From Spirochaetaceae bacterium (GTDB lineage: Bacteria; Spirochaetota; Spirochaetia; Treponematales; Breznakiellaceae), in contig JAITXS010000134.1 of the NCBI GenBank assembly GCA_031284645.1, forward strand, positions 1 to 9,839: a stretch of 9,839 bases of DNA, given 5' to 3'. The stretch's first letter is position 1; each line of letters begins with the position of its first letter. Below, piece by piece: positions 1-6,117 of this stretch. The notes below the pieces were generated by a model that was not told the DNA's origin, did no database searches, and worked only from the letters and a program-made list of their open reading frames with translations. The translations under genes were made by a program, and so were the position numbers.

Positions 1-1107
1 CCGGCGAATGTGGTAGCGGCGACAGGGGTAAGCATTACAGGAAGCCCCCCTGGGGAAGGATTCGTTGGAGGGTATCTGCAATTGACAGCGAAAGTGACTC
101 CTGAAAACGCGACGAATCAGGGGGTAGAATGGGAATCAGGCAATCCTGCGGCGGCACTGGTAGCGGGCGGGCTTGTCATCCTGCTGCAACCGGCAGAGAA
201 CGTGATAATCACGGCGAAGGCCGGCGGGGGAAGCGATATACACACGATAAAGGTAAAGCCGAGTCTTCCTGCAATAGATACGTATAAGTATATGCCCGGG
301 GGCACAATAGAAAGTACCTATCTATGGGCAGCGGATACGGGGGATGCGGGTATATCGAAAGATAACAGCACAGTTAAAGCAAATAAGGTTATAGTTGTAG
401 CACCTTTTCATATAGCTGAGACGGAAGTGCGCTATGAGTTATGGTATATAGTGAGGAAGTGGGGAGAGGAGCACGGGTATACATTTCTGAATAAGGGACA
501 ACCAGGGAGCAGCGGAACGCCGGGGGCGCTTCCTGTATCTCCCGGTAAGGATCAGCCGGTAGCAAATGTAAGCTGGCAGGATGCAGTGGTATGGTGCAAT
601 GCGTATAGCGAGCTTATGGGAAAGCAAGCGGCGTATAGGGATAAGGATGATAATAGTGTAGTATTAAGACATGCTGCGACACAAGAGGTAGAGGGTTTGG
701 TAGATATTATAGAGAATATAAGGGAGTATAACGGGTATAGATTACCAACAGAGGCGGAATGGGAATATGCGGCAAGGGGAGGGGTACCGAGCAGCAGTGA
801 GCCGTGGACATATACCTATGCGGGAAGTAACACGGTAGGTGATGTTGCATGGTATACTAGTAATTCAGATGGCACGACACATCCTGTAGGACAGAAGGCG
901 GCGAATACCGCAGGGCTGTATGACATGAGCGGTAATGTGATTGAGTGGTGTTTTGACAGTTGTTATTCGGGTATGGCCCGTGTACTACGGGGCGGGCCTT
1001 ATGGCTTTCCTGATGATCAATGTTTTGTATCCCGTCGTAACGGCAGCTACAGATCCTTTCAAGCGGCCAAAAGTCTGGGGTTCCGGCTGGTTTACACCGT
1101 TGATTAG
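1..1107 (+). CDS. Big2-like domain + FGE/SUMF1-fold protein, 5' partial
   Basis: The reading frame is open from base 1, and the first in-frame start-like codon (GTG at 10) lies inside a domain, so the gene starts upstream of the window. The N-terminal part, about nt 20-260, reads like a bacterial Ig-like (Big2) domain (GVSITG, then LQLTAKVTPENATNQGVEWE). The rest is an FGE/SUMF1 domain: NVSWQDAVVWCNAYSELMG near 566-615, LPTEAEWEYAARGG at 742-783, GLYDMSGNVIEWC at 913-951, and a terminal LRGG...LGFRLV. Aligned by eye to human FGE, the first active-site cysteine is Phe and only the second is kept (TGT at 1021), so formylglycine synthesis is unlikely. The fold resembles C-type lectins and may bind ligands. 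Arginine codons are mainly AGG/AGA up to about 780 but mainly CGN from about 980 on. It is probably a secreted or surface protein, but any signal peptide is outside the window. Confidence 0.85.
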   Translation, partial: PANVVAATGVSITGSPPGEGFVGGYLQLTAKVTPENATNQGVEWESGNPAAALVAGGLVILLQPAENVIITAKAGGGSDIHTIKVKPSLPAIDTYKYMPGGTIESTYLWAADTGDAGISKDNSTVKANKVIVVAPFHIAETEVRYELWYIVRKWGEEHGYTFLNKGQPGSSGTPGALPVSPGKDQPVANVSWQDAVVWCNAYSELMGKQAAYRDKDDNSVVLRHAATQEVEGLVDIIENIREYNGYRLPTEAEWEYAARGGVPSSSEPWTYTYAGSNTVGDVAWYTSNSDGTTHPVGQKAANTAGLYDMSGNVIEWCFDSCYSGMARVLRGGPYGFPDDQCFVSRRNGSYRSFQAAKSLGFRLVYTVD

Positions 1108-1113
1108 CGCCAA

Positions 1114-1190
1114 AGCGGAATGATATCATTCTGATTTACTAAAACAGCTTATTATTATAATATTTTTATTAGCGGAATGATAACATGAAC
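1114..1190. repeat. Duplicated dyad element around an AT-rich stretch
   Basis: The 12-mer AGCGGAATGATA occurs at 1114-1125 and again at 1171-1182. The first copy extends into a perfect 14-base palindrome, GAATGATATCATTC (1118-1131). The second extends into an imperfect dyad with arms GAATG and CATTC (1175-1194). The bases between are strongly AT-rich. Two operator sites for a dimeric regulator would look like this, as would a small repeat element duplicated after the gene. The sequence alone does not decide. Confidence 0.5.
1156..1161 (+). promoter_or_regulatory. Possible -10 box (TATAAT)
   Basis: A perfect TATAAT lies between the two copies of the duplicated dyad. The best upstream hexamer is TTTACT at 1135-1140, with four of six consensus matches and a short 15-base spacer, so the -35 is weak. 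The stretch is so AT-rich that a chance match is plausible. If real, it would give flgK a leader of about 280 bases containing the 1201-1222 hairpin. Confidence 0.25.
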
Positions 1191-1200
1191 ATTCTTGGCA

Positions 1201-1222
1201 CGGCCGCCATTGTTGGCGGCCG
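1201..1222 (+). terminator. GC-rich hairpin, possible rho-independent terminator
   Basis: CGGCCGCC (1201-1208) and GGCGGCCG (1215-1222) form a perfect 8-base-pair stem with the 6-base loop ATTGTT. It is followed by CTTTGTTG, a poor T tract. The position, 94 bases after the stop of the FGE-fold gene, suits termination of that transcript. The weak T tail leaves a structural or regulatory role in the flgK leader possible. Confidence 0.4.
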
Positions 1223-1437
1223 CTTTGTTGCAGCCCACGAAACAAGCCGTGAAAACAAACGGCACTGCAAAAAGCCGGAAAAAATACGAAAAAAGCCGCG
1301 ATTTTATCCTAAGGAAATCCTTGCCCCCCCCTACAAGTGCGTCCCCGGAACTTTTTTGAGAGTAGCTTTCCGCAACGTTTATCATGTTTATTTGAAATTC
1401 TCACATCTTCAAGCCAAAATATACCGATAAAAGGATT

Positions 1438-1443
1438 AAGGGG
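1438..1443 (+). promoter_or_regulatory. Ribosome binding site of flgK
   Basis: AAGGGG lies 8 bases before the ATG at 1452 and supports that start. An AAGGAT just upstream (1431-1436) is a second, more distant match. Confidence 0.7.
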
Positions 1444-1451
1444 ATATCGTT

Positions 1452-3344
1452 ATGACATCAAGTTTTATGGGTTTAGAGATTGGAAAGCGTGCGGTAAACG
1501 CACATGAGCAGGCCCTGCGGGTTACCGGCCAGAATCTTTCCAATGTATCAACAGAGGGTTATTCCCGTCAGAGAGCAGAATTTAAAACTGTTCAGCCGAT
1601 TTATCTTCCCGGGCTGAATCGGGAAGAGGGTGCCGGTCAACTTGGGCAGGGGGTCTCCGTGGATCGGATTGAGCGTATTCGGGATGAACTTCTTGACAAA
1701 AGAATTGTTGCTGAGGCAGGTAAAGAAGGCTACTGGCAAGCCCGTGACCCCTATCTCCGCCAGATCGACGGACTCTATCTTGAAGTCGGGGAAAACTCCC
1801 TGCGATCCAAAATGCTCGCTTTTTGGGACGGTTGGCAGGATCTTTCCCAACATCCTTCTGATCTTCCGCCTCGTACTGCGTTAATTGCGCGGGGAGAGAG
1901 CCTTATCGGTGATATTCATGAACGTTTTTCGCTGTTAAAAGGGATGAAGGATCAGGTAAACGAGGATATTTACCTTTCTGTTGATAAAATTAATAATCTT
2001 TCCGGTCAGATTGCCTCTTTAAATGAAACGATTCAAAAAGTAATTGCCCAGGGGGACAGGCCCAACGATCTTTTTGACAGAAGGGATATGCTTGTCGATG
2101 AGCTTTCAAAGATGATGAGCATCACTGTTGAGAAGCGTGATAGTGATGAGTATATGCTTCATACCGGCGGCGTGATTTTAGTGCAAGGCCGTATAGCACG
2201 TAGTTTGGAAATTACAAACAACATGGACAAGGAAGGCTACGGGAATATCATGTGGACGGATACCGCTGAACTTTTTTCGCCGGCAAAGGAAAGCGGCAGT
2301 CTCTCGGCTTTGCTTGAACTTCGGGACAAGACTATTGAGAATGAAATTCAGGTTTTGGATAATATGACGATGAATTTTGTTGATCTGGTGAACGAGGCTC
2401 ACCGGCCCGGTTACGGGATTAATAGCAGAACGGGTCTGGATTTTTTTACCGAACATCATTTTGTAACGAATGTTCAGGGAAATTACGACAGAAACGGTGA
2501 CGGGGAGTATGACTCAAGCTACATTTTTAGAATGAACGGCCTCAATCAGCTTGAGGAACGCGCTCAAATCGGGCTTGAAGGTACGATTACTCTCTCCGCA
2601 TCCGGCGGCGAAGGCAGAACAGTAGCGGTTCCTTACTATGCCGAAGATACGGTTGCGGATTTAGTCACCCGTGTTAACAATTCAGGTGCCGATGTTGTTG
2701 CCCGACTGAACCGAGATGGTCATCTTGAGCTTAAAGGCACTATTACCAAAAACAACGATGATCCGGACTTTGTTATCCGCCATGTGGAAGATTCAGGTCG
2801 TTTTCTTGAGGCGTACGCGGGCCTTCTTTCAGCCCGCGGAGAAGAAGGGGCTTTTGACTGGGGTCGGCCGGATGCGGCGGCGGCTCTTCGGGGCGAGGCG
2901 GGAAGCTATTCCACAGCGCTGGTGAGCCATCCTTCAGGCTGGATTGAGATTAATCCTGTTTTGGTGGGGGATGTCGCTTCAATTGCCTCCGGCTACGGTG
3001 AGAACGGCAGGGTCGCAAATCCCGGCAACAGCAAAGCTGCCGAAGCTATTGCGTCGATTCAAAATACCAAAGTGATGATCGGCTCTCTTGCCACGATAGA
3101 CGACTATTTTGCCGATTCGATTGGACGTGTCGGCTTGCTGCATCAGGAAAGTGAGAAACAGCTTGAAACACACGATCAGATCATGAGGACACTGCACAAT
3201 ATGCGCTCATCAATATCCGGAGTCAATATGGATGAAGAAATTTCTAATATGATTAAATATCAGCACGGTTATGCGGCGGCGGCTCGTTTTATGTCAACAG
3301 TAAACTCTATGCTTGATATTGTGCTGCGTCTTGGGCAGGCCTAG
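1452..3344 (+). CDS. flgK: Flagellar hook-associated protein 1 (FlgK)
   Basis: FlgK is a structural protein of the junction between flagellar hook and filament. In spirochaetes these flagella lie in the periplasm. The 630-residue product starts with the rod/hook-family N-terminal motif (MGLEIGKRAVNAHEQAL, then GQNLSNVSTEGYSRQR) and ends with the matching C-terminal motif (ISGVNMDEEISNMIKYQHGY, then AAARFMSTVNSMLDIVLRL). These ends form the helical bundle typical of axial proteins. Length agrees with spirochaete FlgK, and there is no cleavable signal peptide, as expected for type III flagellar export. Residues 346-354 read DRNGDGEYD, a calcium-loop-like DxNxDGxxD motif in the central domain. 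The ATG has a good ribosome binding site. No flgL, fliW or csrA follows: the next gene is on the other strand 47 bases away. Confidence 0.96.
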   Translation: MTSSFMGLEIGKRAVNAHEQALRVTGQNLSNVSTEGYSRQRAEFKTVQPIYLPGLNREEGAGQLGQGVSVDRIERIRDELLDKRIVAEAGKEGYWQARDPYLRQIDGLYLEVGENSLRSKMLAFWDGWQDLSQHPSDLPPRTALIARGESLIGDIHERFSLLKGMKDQVNEDIYLSVDKINNLSGQIASLNETIQKVIAQGDRPNDLFDRRDMLVDELSKMMSITVEKRDSDEYMLHTGGVILVQGRIARSLEITNNMDKEGYGNIMWTDTAELFSPAKESGSLSALLELRDKTIENEIQVLDNMTMNFVDLVNEAHRPGYGINSRTGLDFFTEHHFVTNVQGNYDRNGDGEYDSSYIFRMNGLNQLEERAQIGLEGTITLSASGGEGRTVAVPYYAEDTVADLVTRVNNSGADVVARLNRDGHLELKGTITKNNDDPDFVIRHVEDSGRFLEAYAGLLSARGEEGAFDWGRPDAAAALRGEAGSYSTALVSHPSGWIEINPVLVGDVASIASGYGENGRVANPGNSKAAEAIASIQNTKVMIGSLATIDDYFADSIGRVGLLHQESEKQLETHDQIMRTLHNMRSSISGVNMDEEISNMIKYQHGYAAAARFMSTVNSMLDIVLRLGQA

Positions 3345-3391
3345 CGCTTGATGTATCCGGGGGGATAAATAATAAGTCTGATTGCGGCAGG

Positions 3392-4021
3392 CTACGGGCA
3401 AAGCTCCGCTATAATTAAAAACTTCCCTTTAAGCGAAGTAATGCTAACCTGATTCTCCAACGCGATATTGCTTATCCCGAATGAATCTCGCCCCCAGTGT
3501 ACCGGCCCAAGTTCCCATTTAAGATTTTTACTTGACGCCTTCCAGGGGCTTTTTGACAGAGGAAAAACAGAAATAAGACAGCCTTTTTGAACGTCAAAAA
3601 CACATTCATGTCTGTTTTTTAATACCGTCATGCTTTCATGTGCTGTATGCCACTGTGCAAGGCTGTTCTCTCTTTCAAACAGAGCCTTGATTGCAAAAAT
3701 ATGGGCAATACGTCCGCCGCCGCCGCCAAGGAGTATAATTTCATCGCAGCCTTTTTTTTGTAAAAGATCGACAACAAGTTCCGTATCGGTAAAGTCTTTA
3801 TCTGCCGGATAACGGTAAATACATTCCGCAGGGTATTTGAGAAGGCGCTCTTCATCGTCAAGAGAATCCATGTCTCCGGCAATAATATCAGGATAAAAAC
3901 CCGCTTCTTCGGCAAGCAAAAGGCCGGAATCCGCAGCCGCGATACAGTCTGCGTGTTCCGCTATGTTCCGGCATTTTTCCGCTGAGGGGCCTTCCCCGCC
4001 GATAAATGCGATTCCTCTCAT
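3392..4021 (-). CDS. thiN: Thiamine pyrophosphokinase
   Basis: It transfers pyrophosphate from ATP to thiamine, giving thiamine diphosphate in the cytoplasm. At 209 residues it has the family length. The N-terminal catalytic domain shows AADSGL (residues 29-34), GDMDSL (49-54), DKDFTDTELVVDLL (74-87) and LGGGGGRIAH (98-107). The C-terminal thiamine-binding domain shows SSKNLKWEL, GISN and a final LKGKFLII. The usual RxDH motif reads RIAH, so its Asp is Ala106; activity is likely but not certain. The ATG is only 3 bases after the stop of the upstream gene and has a weak ribosome binding site, so it is probably translated by coupling. It is the last gene of the minus-strand run. Five consecutive Gly codons (99-103) form a GGC triplet run. 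Confidence 0.9.
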   Translation of the reverse strand: MRGIAFIGGEGPSAEKCRNIAEHADCIAAADSGLLLAEEAGFYPDIIAGDMDSLDDEERLLKYPAECIYRYPADKDFTDTELVVDLLQKKGCDEIILLGGGGGRIAHIFAIKALFERENSLAQWHTAHESMTVLKNRHECVFDVQKGCLISVFPLSKSPWKASSKNLKWELGPVHWGRDSFGISNIALENQVSITSLKGKFLIIAELCP

Positions 4022-4024
4022 GTC

Positions 4025-5374
4025 TTACTGCTCTTTTTCAAGCGTTCGTTGCTGCTCAACAAAGCGGTATATGAGCTGTGCCGTGTTAGAGACGCTCTCT
4101 TTATTGTCCCATGAGCGATTTCCCGAAATATTCGCTAAAGCGGAAATAACAGGATACTTTTCCGGAACATCAGAATAAGCATAAGCTCCGGCTCCGTTCA
4201 TCGTGAGGACACTCATATCTCTTGCATGCTCACGAAGGAACGATACAAGTGCCGCATATTCTCCTTCCGCATAACGCGGATTTCCAGTTCTTTCGGAAGC
4301 AAGTACCAAAAGGGGAAAGCGCGGGGATGCGCTTTTCCCTGTATGTGCAAGCTTGTACCTTTTTATTGATTTAATCCGATTTTTGATTTCAATCCATTTT
4401 TTTACAAAAAAATGGGCGCCCTCCTGCGGCTCCTCATCATCTGAATGACGTAGTTCTTCAAGTTGAAAGTTTGAATAGAGGCGCGGACCGACTGCGATTA
4501 TTCCTTTTAAAGCAGGATTATTTTCGAAGAAATTGTCAGATCCGGAAAGAAGGATAGCGGCGGAAGCCCCCTCATCGTAGGCCAAAAGATAGACCTCATT
4601 ACTTTTAAATTGTTTCGTAAGAAGCGGGAGTAAAAATTCTATGTCGGCCATACGTTCTTTTTCAAAAAAGCACGCCGCTTTATACGTGTCCGGGTTTTTC
4701 CATACGCTGCTGCCGAGTCGTTTTATATATTCAGGGATAACAGGATAATATGTTTTTATATCGACGCCTTTTTCTGGAGGAATATCAAGGCCCGCTCGGG
4801 ATGCATTAAGCACAAGTATGCCTTGCTCGGACAATGCCCTGCACACGCGGTCAACAATGAAGCCGGATCCTGTCAGCGGGGGAATAACAAGAACAAGCGG
4901 CCTGCCTGATAAAGCTGCTTTTTCACCCTCAAATTCATTACCGGTTTTTTTATTATATACTTTTGTAAAATATTCATTATTCCGCCCCGGATCGTATTTT
5001 TTTTCGATTTCAGTATAGGAAAAAACACGGCTGTCCGTTAGAGGCAAAAAATAAATCGCGATAAAACTTGTCCCCACGATAAAAAAAAGAATGCAGATAA
5101 AATAAAGAGGGCTTCTCTCGGTATAAACTGAATGAGGAGTTGCCCTTTTTATGCGGAGGGAATTTATCCGGTAATAAACGAGCGTAAAGACAAAGAGCGG
5201 CAGACATTCAGGCCGAAAGCCGTATGCGGGAAAAATCGCGACTGTGCAAAAAAGCGCAATGAGCGGGAAATAGTTCAAGCCTTTAATAGTGTGGAATGTT
5301 TTTATATACGGCTGGGCAAGCGGCATAAACAAAAAAAAGACTATTAAAATTTCAAGTATTCCCAAATCAGGCAT
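4025..5374 (-). CDS. Membrane protein with alpha/beta-hydrolase-like domain
   Basis: I do not recognise a named family. The 449-residue product has four probable membrane segments (about 3-21, 34-53, 55-70, 90-112), then a soluble domain from about 115 to the end. That domain has alpha/beta-hydrolase features: a strand and oxyanion-type loop (LVLVIPPLTGSG, 160-171), a nucleophile-elbow-like VYLLAYDEGASAAIL (261-275), LLVLASE (355-361) and NGAGAYAYSD (393-402). The elbow reads A-Y-D-E-G, so the nucleophile position is Asp267 rather than Ser. At the usual catalytic His position the GAGH pattern reads GAGA. It is therefore either an Asp-type hydrolase with a displaced His or a non-catalytic relative. 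The start is 17 bases after the stop of the small signal peptidase, with an AGAG sequence nearby. The context suggests an envelope role; the substrate is unknown. Confidence 0.75.
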   Translation of the reverse strand: MPDLGILEILIVFFLFMPLAQPYIKTFHTIKGLNYFPLIALFCTVAIFPAYGFRPECLPLFVFTLVYYRINSLRIKRATPHSVYTERSPLYFICILFFIVGTSFIAIYFLPLTDSRVFSYTEIEKKYDPGRNNEYFTKVYNKKTGNEFEGEKAALSGRPLVLVIPPLTGSGFIVDRVCRALSEQGILVLNASRAGLDIPPEKGVDIKTYYPVIPEYIKRLGSSVWKNPDTYKAACFFEKERMADIEFLLPLLTKQFKSNEVYLLAYDEGASAAILLSGSDNFFENNPALKGIIAVGPRLYSNFQLEELRHSDDEEPQEGAHFFVKKWIEIKNRIKSIKRYKLAHTGKSASPRFPLLVLASERTGNPRYAEGEYAALVSFLREHARDMSVLTMNGAGAYAYSDVPEKYPVISALANISGNRSWDNKESVSNTAQLIYRFVEQQRTLEKEQ

Positions 5375-5391
5375 ATATTCTCTTTTTGTTT

Positions 5392-6114
5392 TTACGGAAG
5401 ACCGATTTTATTGAGGGGCCAGTAACGGATCAGTACGGTACCGGTAATCCGGGTAATATCAACAGGCCCCCAAGTGCGCGAGTCATTTGTATTGCTCCTG
5501 TCATCGGATAATACGAAACATTCGTCATCTTTTAATACAAGCGTGTCTAAATTACCGGAAAAAGGAATTGCATCATTCCATAAAGCAGCTACCTGAGGGA
5601 TATCAACTTGGTAATGTTTATCGGAAAGCTCATATTCGGTGAATGTATACGGATCGTCTGCCGGATGTATTTTAAGAACATAATTTACCATTGATATTTC
5701 ATCGCCGGGCAGCCCTATGATGCGTTTTATATAGCTTTGATTTTTTTTGCCGGGAAAGCCAAAGTGACCGGCAGTGAAAAACCGGCACAATCTGTCAAGA
5801 ACATCGGAGATAATGCTCTCGTCTTCTTTATCCCTCCGGTCAACCATAATGACACTGCCTCGTTTGTAGGGAACATTCCCCCAGGGCAATTGAGGCAAAA
5901 GACGCTGTACACTGAATGCAGAAAAAACAAAACGTTCCCCCGGGTGTATCGAAGGCAGCATTGAAGCACTTTCCATAACAACCATCGGAAAGAAAAAATT
6001 TGTAAGCACTATATAAATCACAATAACAACGGCTGTTTTTATAAACAAAAATCGAAGCCGTGTTCTGTGGTTTTTTTGATCAGCATACGAATATTTTTCC
6101 CATTTATTAAACAT
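5392..6114 (-). CDS. lepB: Signal peptidase I (small paralogue)
   Basis: Type I signal peptidase cleaves signal peptides from exported proteins at the outer face of the inner membrane. The 240-residue product has a short basic cytoplasmic tail, one membrane segment (about 23-43), and the SxSMxP box ESASMLPS, with Ser51 as nucleophile. The lysine box is YIKRIIGLPGD, with Lys130 as general base. The last conserved box reads SDDRSNTNDSRTWG (203-216) where the consensus is GDNRxxSxDSRxxG; Asp211 and Arg213 are kept. All key residues are present, so it should be active. It starts 3 bases after the stop of the large paralogue; AGGAAG about 13 bases before the ATG is a plausible but distant ribosome binding site. 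Confidence 0.92.
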   Translation of the reverse strand: MFNKWEKYSYADQKNHRTRLRFLFIKTAVVIVIYIVLTNFFFPMVVMESASMLPSIHPGERFVFSAFSVQRLLPQLPWGNVPYKRGSVIMVDRRDKEDESIISDVLDRLCRFFTAGHFGFPGKKNQSYIKRIIGLPGDEISMVNYVLKIHPADDPYTFTEYELSDKHYQVDIPQVAALWNDAIPFSGNLDTLVLKDDECFVLSDDRSNTNDSRTWGPVDITRITGTVLIRYWPLNKIGLP

Positions 6115-6117
6115 AGA

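Larger units (their letters stand above)
1108..1451. other. Non-coding region upstream of flgK
   Basis: These 344 bases separate the FGE-fold gene from flgK. They hold two copies of a 12-base element (1114-1125 and 1171-1182), an AT-rich stretch with TATAAT at 1156-1161, a GC-rich hairpin at 1201-1222, a C8 tract at 1324-1331, and the flgK ribosome binding site. Two short overlapping open frames exist (1185-1430 plus and 1155-1385 minus). Neither has a Shine-Dalgarno sequence or a recognisable product, and I regard both as chance. Confidence 0.7.

Noticed and set aside
1099..1230. Possible integron attC site after the FGE-fold gene (T. denticola carries a large integron)
   Set aside because: No GTTRRRY / RYYYAAC core pair could be found around the palindrome or the hairpin.
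1155..1385. 76-residue minus-strand open frame with a hydrophobic, cysteine-containing stretch resembling a lipoprotein signal
   Set aside because: No ribosome binding site, and the hydrophobic stretch lies mid-frame after more than 25 residues. The resemblance is most simply chance.
1185..1430. 81-residue open frame on the plus strand between the FGE-fold gene and flgK
   Set aside because: No Shine-Dalgarno sequence before its ATG, no recognisable domain, and it spans the hairpin and the C8 tract. It looks like non-coding sequence.
3345..3391. Bidirectional terminator between the convergent flgK and thiN genes
   Set aside because: No hairpin with a T tract could be found; the short gap holds only a G-run and AT-rich bases.
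3752..3759. Run of eight A on the coding strand of thiN, a possible slippage or frameshift site
   Set aside because: The thiN frame continues through all family motifs without interruption, so no frameshift is needed; AAA AAA simply encodes two lysines.
3628..3915. 95-residue alternative minus-strand frame inside thiN
   Set aside because: Out-of-frame shadow of the conserved thiN reading frame, with no domain.
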